Positions 1 to 6,744 of a stretch of DNA of 16,746 bases are shown in pieces. Under the pieces are notes generated by a model. The model saw only the letters and a list, made by a program, of their open reading frames with translations. It was not told the DNA's origin and searched no databases. Location of the stretch: contig CALHVH010000039.1 in the NCBI GenBank assembly GCA_938039225.1, positions 1 to 16,746 of the forward strand, written 5' to 3'. Each line of letters opens with the position of its first letter. The first letter of the stretch is position 1. Source of the DNA: an uncultured Gammaproteobacteria bacterium (GTDB lineage Bacteria; Pseudomonadota; Gammaproteobacteria; Steroidobacterales; JABDMI01). The translations under genes and the position numbers were made by a program.

Positions 1-1342
1 CTTCTTTGGGTATATTTTCAATGCCGATGTTTTTTATGCGGTAAATGGTATTCATTAATAACCATGCAAAGCAACGCATTAAGAATTCAGGGACTTTGAA
101 GAAAATGAATAAGGTGACGACTGCATTCATTATCGCAAGAATTAAAAAGAATTGAGTAATGGTAAGTTTGAATACACCCAGCATGATAATCGCAACTACT
201 GAAGCCATTACAATAAAAAATGCATTTAAAATATTTAAGGCCGCAATTATCCTTGAGCGCTCATGCGTCTCGGTTCTATGTTGAACCATGGCGTATAAGG
301 GCACGATGTATAAACCTCCGGACACGCCAATCATGAATATATCGAATACTAAGCGCTTAGAGCCATCCAGTGCCAGGAACTCAGAGAATCCAACAAGAGC
401 AGTATGACTAAAACCACTGGCAGTAAAAAACAAATCCACCCCAAAAATGGTAAGACCGATTGATGCCAATGGTACTAAACCGATTTCGATGACATCGCCA
501 GATAGTTTTTTGCACATTAAAGAGCCAACGCCAATGCCAATTGAGAAAAATGAAAGCAGTAGGGCAATGACTTCTTTATTGCCATGCAATACTTTGTTCG
601 TGAAAGATGGGAATTGAATTAGATAGCCTGAGCCTAAAAACCAAAACCAAGAAATACCAAACATCGCAAGTAATACTGAATTGTTTTTTGCAGCTCGACC
701 AAAAATATCTTTAGCCTCGGTTATTGGGTTCCAATTAAATTTTAAATCTGGATTTGATGCTGGCACTTCGGGAATTTTTCTAGCAGCTAGATAACCTAAC
801 ACTGCAATTGCAATAATTATCATTGATACATAATGCTTGGTGCCACTGCCCGCTGAAGTATCTATGAAGATAACGCCAACTAATGTACCTAATAGAATGG
901 CAACATAAGTTCCCATCTCAACAAAACCGTTGCCCTCTACTAAATCTTCATCAGCTAATACCTGAGGAAGAATGCTGTACTTGATTGGTCCAAAAAAAGC
1001 TGATTGAGTGCCCATTAAGAATATTAATGCAATCAGTGCCCAGAATATATCAAAATAAAAGCACACGGCGGCTATACACATCAAACAGATTTCCCAAATT
1101 TTGATTAGGCGTATTAGTTTCGATTTTTCGTATTTATCAGCTACTTGCCCTGCGTAAACGGAAAATAAAAAGAAGGGCAGTATGAAGAGCCCACCGCTTA
1201 GGTTGGTGAGAACGTCGGTGTTTTTGAAAGCGGAAAAAGCCAGAATGACTAGGAGTGCATTTTTATAAACGTTATCATTAAACGCCCCTAAAAATTGCAC
1301 AGAAAAATAAGGACCAAAATGTTTATGCCAAAGTAGTTTCAT
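1..1342 (-). CDS. LplT-like MFS lysophospholipid transporter, probably fused to a PlsC acyltransferase (3' end outside window)
   Basis: This gene is read right to left from the ATG at 1342 and stays open to the window edge, giving 447 codons with no stop. The protein is very hydrophobic, with roughly eleven or twelve membrane segments, as in the major facilitator superfamily. Residues 19-28 (GAFNDNVYKN) and 116-126 (FFGPIKYSILP) match conserved blocks of the LplT/Aas-associated transporter group, which flips lysophospholipids across the inner membrane. The last residues seen, about 433-447 (IYRIKNIGIENIPKE), resemble the opening of PlsC acyltransferase domains, so the full protein is probably a transporter-acyltransferase fusion, possibly with an AMP-binding acyl-ACP synthetase domain further on. 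A good ribosome site (AGAGGA, six bases before ATG) supports the start. It lies 37 bases downstream of psd, fitting a role in recycling lyso-phosphatidylethanolamine. The transporter call is firm; the fusion rests on a short stretch. Confidence 0.85.
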   Translation of the reverse strand, partial: MKLLWHKHFGPYFSVQFLGAFNDNVYKNALLVILAFSAFKNTDVLTNLSGGLFILPFFLFSVYAGQVADKYEKSKLIRLIKIWEICLMCIAAVCFYFDIFWALIALIFLMGTQSAFFGPIKYSILPQVLADEDLVEGNGFVEMGTYVAILLGTLVGVIFIDTSAGSGTKHYVSMIIIAIAVLGYLAARKIPEVPASNPDLKFNWNPITEAKDIFGRAAKNNSVLLAMFGISWFWFLGSGYLIQFPSFTNKVLHGNKEVIALLLSFFSIGIGVGSLMCKKLSGDVIEIGLVPLASIGLTIFGVDLFFTASGFSHTALVGFSEFLALDGSKRLVFDIFMIGVSGGLYIVPLYAMVQHRTETHERSRIIAALNILNAFFIVMASVVAIIMLGVFKLTITQFFLILAIMNAVVTLFIFFKVPEFLMRCFAWLLMNTIYRIKNIGIENIPKE

Positions 1343-1379
1343 TTTTATCCTCTTAGATAATTAGTTTAAACGTCGTTTG

Positions 1380-2243
1380 TTATTCTTCTGTGCTCATAGC
1401 AGTATTTGCAGTTGTTGCAATTGCTTGGCCTAATTGTACCGTTGAAATTGTGTCATCAAATTGCATATTTGGGTTGTCACTTAACAGAATCACAGTCGAT
1501 CCCATATTAAAGCGTCCCATTTCTTCGCCACGTGAGAATGTTAAACTTTCATCTTGGTAGGTTTTTGTATATCCGGTCCGCGGTCTAGCTGGTGTAATTT
1601 CCCCAGCCCACACGGTTTCAATACTGCCAACAAATACCGCTCCAACTAAAACCATAATAAGTTTACCTTGCTTAGTCTCAAACTCACACACTACACGTTC
1701 ATTGCGGGCAAAGAGCGCGTCTACATTGTCAGCCGTAGTTAGATTTACACTGAAAAGCTTTCCTGGAATATAACTCATTTTAGTGAGTCTGCCTTCACAA
1801 GGCATATGAATGCGATGATAATTATTAGGCGCTAAGTAAATACAGCAGAAATTTCCATTAGCATAGTTACTAGCCCACTGCGCATCTCCCAGTAAACGTC
1901 TTGCCGAGTACTGCATGCCTTTAGCTTGAATAAGCTGACCTTGTTCTATTAAGCCGCATTGACTCAAGGTACCGTCTACTGGTGAGGCAAGTTTATCATT
2001 TTCTTGTTCTATATTACGTGCGCTATCAATTAAAGGACGAGTAAAGAACTCGTTAAAGCTTGCAAAATCTTGTTCTGTTTTACTGCCATAGTCAGTCATA
2101 TCAATTTTATATAACTTAATAAAATTTTTAATGACGGCATTTTTTACCCAAGCTGTTTTTACTCGCGTAAGTTTATGCATTGTTCTGGATAAAAAATGCT
2201 GAGGAATGATATGTTGTAAAAAGATAAAAAGCTTTGCGCGCAT
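1380..2243 (-). CDS. psd: Phosphatidylserine decarboxylase proenzyme
   Basis: Psd converts phosphatidylserine to phosphatidylethanolamine at the inner membrane. The proenzyme cleaves itself at a GST motif, and the serine becomes the pyruvoyl group of the small alpha chain. Here the motif is MGST with the serine at residue 249, where the E. coli enzyme has LGST. The other expected catalytic residues are visible: Asp90 in SPVDGT and His143/His146 in NYHRIHMP. The 287-residue length suits the gammaproteobacterial short form. The N-terminus is basic and amphipathic, as expected for membrane association. The start lies five bases after the stop of the upstream copper-chaperone gene, so the two are almost certainly co-transcribed. 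The ribosome site is weak (TAAGAAA) and lies inside the end of that gene, which suggests translational coupling. The LplT-like gene follows directly. Confidence 0.97.
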   Translation of the reverse strand: MRAKLFIFLQHIIPQHFLSRTMHKLTRVKTAWVKNAVIKNFIKLYKIDMTDYGSKTEQDFASFNEFFTRPLIDSARNIEQENDKLASPVDGTLSQCGLIEQGQLIQAKGMQYSARRLLGDAQWASNYANGNFCCIYLAPNNYHRIHMPCEGRLTKMSYIPGKLFSVNLTTADNVDALFARNERVVCEFETKQGKLIMVLVGAVFVGSIETVWAGEITPARPRTGYTKTYQDESLTFSRGEEMGRFNMGSTVILLSDNPNMQFDDTISTVQLGQAIATTANTAMSTEE

Positions 2244-2248
2244 AATGT

Positions 2249-2680
2249 TTATTTCTTAGGTTTTTTAATTAAAATATTTTTATCAATACTAGAACCATTT
2301 GAGAATTCAAGTGTAAGAATGAAGCTTTCTTTTTCCCAAATATCTTCTTTTGCGCTCATTAGCATGACGTGCTTTCCATTGGGTTCAAGTTTGACTTGCT
2401 GTTTTGTTGGCAGAGTAAGTGATTCGATGTGGCGCATGGTAGCCATGCCATCAACTATGCTTGATTGATGTAACATAACTGAATTAAAACTTGAACTTTT
2501 GATGCCAGTTAATTTGATAGCCTCATTAGTATTGTTGGTGATATCAAAATAAGCTGCAAACATTCGTTGGTTTTCGGTGCGCACAGGAGTATAAGCGTTT
2601 TCAATCTCAATCTCGGCTTTGCTGCAGGCATTCATAAAATAAAAGATTAGCAGTATAAAAAGGAGCTGTATTTTTTTCAT
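2249..2680 (-). CDS. PCuAC-family periplasmic copper chaperone, probable lipoprotein
   Basis: This 143-residue protein belongs to the PCuA(C) family (DUF461), whose members carry Cu(I) in the periplasm and help load the CuA site of cytochrome c oxidase, often with SCO proteins. The family copper motif H-x10-M-x21-H-x-M is present with exact spacing: His71, Met82, His104 and Met106. The first 18 residues are a basic start followed by a hydrophobic stretch ending in MNAC. This makes Cys19 a likely lipidation site, although Met at -3 is less usual than Leu; a cleaved or uncleaved membrane anchor is the alternative. Its ATG overlaps the stop of the SCO gene (ATGA, 2677-2680), and psd follows after five bases. 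The pairing with SCO strongly supports a role in oxidase copper delivery. No strong Shine-Dalgarno is visible, consistent with coupled translation. Confidence 0.9.
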   Translation of the reverse strand: MKKIQLLFILLIFYFMNACSKAEIEIENAYTPVRTENQRMFAAYFDITNNTNEAIKLTGIKSSSFNSVMLHQSSIVDGMATMRHIESLTLPTKQQVKLEPNGKHVMLMSAKEDIWEKESFILTLEFSNGSSIDKNILIKKPKK

Positions 2681-3303
2681 TTGCTAGCTTCTTTTTTTGT
2701 AATTACAGCAAAGTCATGAATTAAGGTTTTTAGTGAATTTGCGGCAGATAATTGTTCGGTATGTAAGCCTACATACTTGCCATTAGGATTGATAATAAAA
2801 GTTCCAGAAAAATGATCAACCGTATAGCTTCCATCGGGTAGGGCGTTATAACCATAAGCCACACCTAAGGCTTCAGTAATAACTTGAATTTGATGAAGCT
2901 CTCCGGTCAGACCAATAATGTCATCAGAGAAACCATTAATGTAATTAGCCATCAGTTCAGGAGTATCACGCATAGGGTCAACACTAATAAACACCAGCTG
3001 AGGTTTAATGGGCTTATCAGCAAAACGTTTTTGTACTTCAGTAAGAATACTTAAGGTATTTGGGCAAACGTCTGGGCAATTGGTGAAACCAAAGAATAAA
3101 ATCGACCAACGATTGTTTAGAATGCTATTACTAACATTTTGATTTAGGTGATTAAGAGTATTGAAAACTGGAAGGTCTCTGGCTTGTTCAAAATACAGAG
3201 TGGCTTCGCTAAGCTGGTTTTGTTTTTTTTGGTATTCAAGACTTAAAAACAGTCCTAAAGCAAAGCTACTTATCACTAAGCCTATTAAAATCAATTTGCG
3301 CAT
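2677..3303 (-). CDS. SCO1/SenC/PrrC-family copper chaperone for cytochrome c oxidase
   Basis: SCO proteins are membrane-anchored, thioredoxin-fold copper chaperones and thiol reductases needed to assemble the CuA centre of cytochrome c oxidase. This 208-residue protein starts with one hydrophobic segment (residues about 3-22) and no obvious cleavage site, so it is probably anchored with its domain in the periplasm. The CxxxC copper motif is Cys76-Cys80 in NCPDVCP, and the conserved third ligand is His164 in TVDHFSG. SVDPMRDTP (108-116) is another family block. It is the first gene of the minus-strand set and overlaps the PCuAC gene by four bases. The Shine-Dalgarno is weak (GAAAGAC directly before the ATG). 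A TACAAT-like -10 lies about 37 bases upstream, but I see no convincing -35. Confidence 0.95.
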   Translation of the reverse strand: MRKLILIGLVISSFALGLFLSLEYQKKQNQLSEATLYFEQARDLPVFNTLNHLNQNVSNSILNNRWSILFFGFTNCPDVCPNTLSILTEVQKRFADKPIKPQLVFISVDPMRDTPELMANYINGFSDDIIGLTGELHQIQVITEALGVAYGYNALPDGSYTVDHFSGTFIINPNGKYVGLHTEQLSAANSLKTLIHDFAVITKKEASK

Positions 3304-3340
3304 GTCTTTCTATTCTTAATTACTGAGATATATGGTGTGT

Positions 3341-3346
3341 ATTGTA
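3341..3346 (-). promoter_or_regulatory. Possible -10 hexamer for the SCO-PCuAC-psd-MFS set
   Basis: On the minus strand this hexamer reads TACAAT, one mismatch from the sigma-70 -10 consensus. It would start transcription about 30 bases before the SCO ATG. No good TTGACA-like -35 lies 16-18 bases further upstream, so this is a weak candidate, noted because a promoter must exist somewhere in the divergent gap 3304-3447. Confidence 0.3.
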
Positions 3347-3384
3347 TCGTGCTTTGATTGTGTTACCATCATTCATCTCATAAA

Positions 3385-3406
3385 TTTAGGTACGTAAAGG
3401 CCTAAA
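3385..3406. promoter_or_regulatory. Dyad-symmetric sequence in the divergent SCO/prmB promoter region
   Basis: The arms TTTAGG (3385-3390) and CCTAAA (3401-3406) are perfect inverted repeats separated by ten bases. The dyad sits between the divergent start codons of SCO and prmB, where an operator would be expected. No known regulator site is recognised, and six-base arms in AT-rich DNA can arise by chance. Confidence 0.3.
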
Positions 3407-3447
3407 AAATTCCAAACACCAAAAAGCAGAAGCTTACTTAAGCAACA

Positions 3448-4350
3448 GTGGCTCAATTGACTAAAAACATTACAATTTCCGAATTAATCAAGCAAATTTC
3501 TCAGCTTTTTTCTGAGGCTGATTTGTATTATGGGCATGGAACTGCCAATGAACTCGATGAGGCCGCTTGGGCTGTGCATCATGTATTGGATATTCCTTTT
3601 GGGTGTCCACAAGCAATTTATCAAGAACAAGTGCCTGAACAGGCATTTGATGCAGTTCAAAAGTTGGCAGTTCAGCGAATTGAGACCCGTAAGCCAATGG
3701 CTTATTTGACCAATAAAATGTGGTTTGCTGATATAGCGTTTTATGTTGATGAGCGAACATTGGTCCCACGTTCTCCACTTGCCGAATTAATTCAGACTGA
3801 CTTCGCTCCATGGGTTGATATGTCTCGAGTTACATCGGCATTAGATTTATGTACCGGTAGCGGCTGTATTGGCTTGGCTTTAGCGACTTACTTTCCTGAA
3901 GTGCATGTGACGTGTTCTGATATTTCCAAGGATGCACTTGATGTCGCTGCAATAAATCGAAAAGCCTTAGGCTTGGATAAGCGTGTTAAATTAGTAGAGT
4001 CCGATCTTTACCAAAATTTAGAGACTAAGAAATTTGACTTAATTGTGAGCAATCCACCCTATGTGGCCCAAGCGGTTGTAGACGCATTACCTGAAGAATA
4101 TCAACAAGAGCCTGATTTGGGATTGGCCTCAGGAGAAGATGGACTTAAACATGTTGAAGTGATTCTTCGTGAGGCCTCTGATTACCTTACTGAAGATGGA
4201 GTTTTAATTGTAGAAGTTGGTCTTTCTGAAGAAGCATTATGTCTTGCACATCCGCAATTGGCATTTATTTGGTTGGAGTTTGAGCGCGGTGGTGAAGGTG
4301 TGTTTATGTTGACCGCTAAAACACTTCGTGACTATTATTCAAAAGGATAA
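3448..4350 (+). CDS. prmB: Ribosomal protein uL3 (L3) glutamine N5-methyltransferase
   Basis: PrmB methylates a glutamine of ribosomal protein L3 using S-adenosylmethionine. The 300-residue protein has the class I methyltransferase signature DLCTGSGCIGLA (133-144) for SAM binding and the NPPY motif (202-205) that holds the target glutamine amide. RSPLAELI (108-115) is the usual block just before the SAM domain and favours PrmB over the release-factor enzyme PrmC. The next gene, aroC, is its common neighbour in gammaproteobacteria, which supports this further. The start is a GTG with an in-frame stop nine bases upstream, so the protein cannot begin earlier. No other nearby in-frame start is better. 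I see no Shine-Dalgarno. It diverges from the copper-chaperone operon. Confidence 0.95.
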   Translation: MAQLTKNITISELIKQISQLFSEADLYYGHGTANELDEAAWAVHHVLDIPFGCPQAIYQEQVPEQAFDAVQKLAVQRIETRKPMAYLTNKMWFADIAFYVDERTLVPRSPLAELIQTDFAPWVDMSRVTSALDLCTGSGCIGLALATYFPEVHVTCSDISKDALDVAAINRKALGLDKRVKLVESDLYQNLETKKFDLIVSNPPYVAQAVVDALPEEYQQEPDLGLASGEDGLKHVEVILREASDYLTEDGVLIVEVGLSEEALCLAHPQLAFIWLEFERGGEGVFMLTAKTLRDYYSKG

Positions 4351-4391
4351 GTGTTTATAGCTCTATAGACTTACCAAAGCCCATAGCTATT

Positions 4392-4409
4392 TAGTTACTT
4401 GTATAACTA
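4392..4409. promoter_or_regulatory. AT-rich hairpin in the prmB-aroC gap
   Basis: TAGTTA (4392-4397) and TAACTA (4404-4409) form a perfect six-base stem with a six-base loop, in a 128-base gap rich in short dyads such as ATAGCTAT at 4383-4390. No T-run follows, so it is not a convincing terminator. Its function, if any, is unknown. Confidence 0.25.
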
Positions 4410-4465
4410 TCTATAAGAATAAGACAAGATTGCAATCACTTATAGAATTGCTTTTCTAATTCAAC

Positions 4466-4471
4466 GATAAT
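4466..4471 (+). promoter_or_regulatory. Possible -10 hexamer immediately upstream of aroC
   Basis: GATAAT differs from the -10 consensus at one base and ends exactly seven bases before the aroC ATG. Transcription would then start at or very near the ATG, giving a leaderless message, which would fit the absence of a Shine-Dalgarno. No good -35 is seen at the usual spacing. Confidence 0.35.
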
Positions 4472-4478
4472 CACGCTT

Positions 4479-5567
4479 ATGTCAGGAAATACATTTGGTC
4501 ATCTTTTTAGAGTCACCACTTTTGGTGAAAGTCATGGTCCCGCTTTGGGAGCTGTAATCGACGGTTGTCCACCGCTATTGGAAATTGCGGTGGATGATTT
4601 CGCATTTGATATCGATAGACGTCGAACCGGTAAGTCACGGTTTACCAGTCAGCGAAAAGAAGCGGATGAGCTGAGAATTCTTTCAGGCGTATTCGAGGGT
4701 AAAACCACTGGTACACCAATTGGCTTGTTGATTGAAAACACCGATCAGCGATCACGTGACTACAGCAAAATAAAAGATCTCTACAGACCAGGTCATGCGG
4801 ATTACGTCTACGATCAAAAATATGGCATTCGAGACTACCGAGGTGGTGGTCGTTCCTCTGCTCGCGAAACCGTGATGCGTGTGGCAGCCGCGGTGATAGC
4901 CAAAAAATATTTACTTGAACAATACGGAATTGAGTTTTACGGTTATGTATCTCAGCTAGGTGAACTAAAGTTAGATGCACCTCATCCAGAAACCGCTAAC
5001 GACAACCCATTTTTTTGTGCAGACCCAAGTCGTATCAGCGATTGCGAAGAGTATATGCACAAACTTATTAAATCAGGTGATTCAATAGGTGCAGAGCTAA
5101 CCGTAGTCGCTAAAAATATTCCTGCTGGATTAGGCTCGCCGATCTTCAATAAGCTGGATGCTGAAATTGCCTCTGCTTTAATGGGCATACAGGCGGTGAA
5201 GTCGGTCGGAATAGGCGATGGTCATTTAGTTGCCTCCCAACTTGGAACCGTGCATAGAGATGAGATGCGGGCTGGAGAATCGGCAGATAAACCGGAGTTT
5301 TTAAGTAATTCTGCTGGTGGTATCTTAGGGGGCATATCGTCTGGACAAGACATCGTGGCTACCTTAGCCATCAAGCCAACATCCAGTTTACGTCTAAGCG
5401 GTAAAACAGTGAACGCACAAGGCGAAAACGCTGATGTGATTACTACGGGTCGCCATGATCCATGTGTTGGCTTACGTGCCACACCCATTGCTGAGGCAAT
5501 GTTGGCTTTGGTCATTATGGATCAAGTACTCATACAAAGGGCACAGAACCCACATCGTTTTAAGTAA
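4479..5567 (+). CDS. aroC: Chorismate synthase
   Basis: AroC makes chorismate from 5-enolpyruvylshikimate 3-phosphate, the last step of the shikimate pathway, and needs reduced FMN. The 362-residue length is normal. All three family signatures are present: GESHGPALG starting at residue 16 with His19; the basic block around 47-59 (RRRTGKSRF); the stretch from RPGHADY (103-109, His106) through RGGGRSSARET (121-131); GGILGGISSG (280-289); and RHDPCVGLRA (325-334). His19 and His106 match the known catalytic histidines. The ATG at 4479 gives the standard N-terminus (MSGNTFG). There is no Shine-Dalgarno, but a GATAAT hexamer sits seven bases upstream. The end of the gene, including the stop codon, is built into a hairpin followed by five T. 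Confidence 0.98.
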   Translation: MSGNTFGHLFRVTTFGESHGPALGAVIDGCPPLLEIAVDDFAFDIDRRRTGKSRFTSQRKEADELRILSGVFEGKTTGTPIGLLIENTDQRSRDYSKIKDLYRPGHADYVYDQKYGIRDYRGGGRSSARETVMRVAAAVIAKKYLLEQYGIEFYGYVSQLGELKLDAPHPETANDNPFFCADPSRISDCEEYMHKLIKSGDSIGAELTVVAKNIPAGLGSPIFNKLDAEIASALMGIQAVKSVGIGDGHLVASQLGTVHRDEMRAGESADKPEFLSNSAGGILGGISSGQDIVATLAIKPTSSLRLSGKTVNAQGENADVITTGRHDPCVGLRATPIAEAMLALVIMDQVLIQRAQNPHRFK

Positions 5568-5588
5568 ACTTAATTTACTTAAATTTTT
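5559..5588 (+). terminator. Candidate AT-rich intrinsic terminator overlapping the aroC stop
   Basis: The arms TTTAAGTAAA (5559-5568) and TTTACTTAAA (5574-5583) pair perfectly over ten bases around a five-base loop, followed by five T. The stem has only one G-C pair, so termination may be inefficient. The stop codon lies within the left arm. Half of the motif recurs as a palindrome at the end of truA. Confidence 0.5.
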
Positions 5589-5595
5589 AATTTAA

Positions 5596-5611
5596 CTATT
5601 ACATTCAACAA
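5596..5611 (+). promoter_or_regulatory. Sequence element upstream of asd, shared with accD
   Basis: The 16-base sequence CTATTACATTCAACAA lies 17 bases before the asd ATG. A copy with two differences lies at 11084-11099, 14 bases before the accD ATG. Both follow a TTTACTTAA dyad that covers the previous gene's stop codon. The function is unknown; it could be a promoter part, an operator or a ribosome-recruiting leader. Confidence 0.4.
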
Positions 5612-5628
5612 CAGCAAAGTTTTAGATC

Positions 5629-6648
5629 ATGAGTAAAAAATTTAAAGTCGCCATCTTAGGTGCAACAGGTTTAGTCGGCGAAACATTAATGGAAATTCTT
5701 GAACAAAGAAAATTTCCAATTGAAGAATTAACCCTATTAGCCAGTAAGCGTTCTGCAGGTAAGCGTTTGAGTTTTGCTAATAAAAATATCAAAGTATTGG
5801 ATGTTGCAGAGTTTGATTTTAAAGGAATAGATATTGCGTTTTTCTCAGCCGGAGGTTCAGTTTCAGAGGAATACGCACCAATTGCTGGTGCTGCCGGGGC
5901 AGTTGTTATTGATAACACTTCAGCATTTAGGTATGACAAAGATATTCCATTAATTGTTCCAGAAGTAAATGCCGATAAAATCCCTGATTATAAAAATCGA
6001 AATATTATTGCAAACCCAAACTGCAGCACTATTCAAATAATGTTGGCACTAAAGCCAATCATGGATGAGGTTGGTCTTGAGCGAGTGAATATCGCAACTT
6101 ATCAAGCGGTTTCTGGGGCAGGGCGTACGGCTATGGAGCGTTTATCTCGCGAGACAGCGCAACTAATGAATGCTAAAGGTGCTGAAGGTGACTTGAGTAG
6201 GCAGTTTGCATTTAATGTTATTCCTGAGATTGATGTCATGCTAGAAAACGGTTACACCAAAGAAGAAATGAAAATGGTTTGGGAAACTCGCAAAATATTA
6301 GGTTTACCAGAGCTCTCTGTGAACCCTACTGCAGCACGCGTCCCAGTATTTTTTGGACACTCAGCAGCCTTGCATATTGAAACAAGTCAAAAAATAAGCG
6401 CAGATAAGGTCATGAATTTATTGGAAAAAGCTCCAGGTGTTGAACTGGTAGATGAGCGAGACCCTGTACGTTTTCCAACCGCTTTAAGTCACGGAGCTAA
6501 TAATGACGCTACATTTGTAGGACGTATACGCGAAGATATCTCTCATCCAAGAGGTGTAAATATGTGGGTGGTTGCCGATAACATCAGAAAAGGTGCTGCT
6601 TTGAATGCCGTACAAATTGCTGAAATTTTGGTAAAAAGTCATTTATAA
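5629..6648 (+). CDS. asd: Aspartate-semialdehyde dehydrogenase
   Basis: Asd reduces aspartyl phosphate to aspartate semialdehyde with NADPH, feeding lysine, diaminopimelate (cell wall), threonine and methionine synthesis. The protein has an N-terminal Rossmann motif GATGLVGE (11-18). The catalytic cysteine is Cys132 in NPNCSTIQ, QAVSGAG (159-165) follows, and the His base is His244 in RVPVFFGHS. It is 339 residues, shorter than the roughly 370-residue E. coli and Pseudomonas Asd. It resembles the other bacterial Asd branch and the Usg paralogue that precedes fimV or truA in those genomes. Since the active-site Cys and His are intact, I call it a working enzyme rather than a Usg-type relic. 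No Shine-Dalgarno is visible. It is followed by fimV, its usual neighbour. Confidence 0.96.
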   Translation: MSKKFKVAILGATGLVGETLMEILEQRKFPIEELTLLASKRSAGKRLSFANKNIKVLDVAEFDFKGIDIAFFSAGGSVSEEYAPIAGAAGAVVIDNTSAFRYDKDIPLIVPEVNADKIPDYKNRNIIANPNCSTIQIMLALKPIMDEVGLERVNIATYQAVSGAGRTAMERLSRETAQLMNAKGAEGDLSRQFAFNVIPEIDVMLENGYTKEEMKMVWETRKILGLPELSVNPTAARVPVFFGHSAALHIETSQKISADKVMNLLEKAPGVELVDERDPVRFPTALSHGANNDATFVGRIREDISHPRGVNMWVVADNIRKGAALNAVQIAEILVKSHL

Positions 6649-6667
6649 GCTATAGTTATGCAAGTTT

Positions 6668-6673
6668 TATAAT
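6668..6673 (+). promoter_or_regulatory. Perfect -10 hexamer upstream of fimV
   Basis: TATAAT lies 20 bases after the asd stop and about 70 bases before the fimV ATG, so fimV may have its own promoter. No good -35 occurs 16-18 bases upstream, and there is no TG extension. It overlaps an imperfect AT-rich palindrome (ATAAT and ATTAT arms, 6669-6682). Confidence 0.35.
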
Positions 6674-6744
6674 GTATATTATCGGCAGAGTGTGGGCTGG
6701 ATAGTACTCGTATTTATTTCGCGCAACCAAAAATCAAAAAAAGC

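Noticed and set aside
3488..3811. Minus-strand open frame opposite prmB
   Set aside because: It is fully inside prmB, has no motif, and the opposite strand is clearly coding.
4432..4451. GCAAT/ATTGC hairpin followed by TTTTCT as a prmB terminator
   Set aside because: The stem is only five bases with a ten-base loop and an interrupted T-run. It also lies just before the aroC start.
4642..5515. Minus-strand open frames opposite aroC (4642-4980, 4982-5188, 5222-5515)
   Set aside because: AroC is intact and highly conserved; the antisense products have no coherent features.
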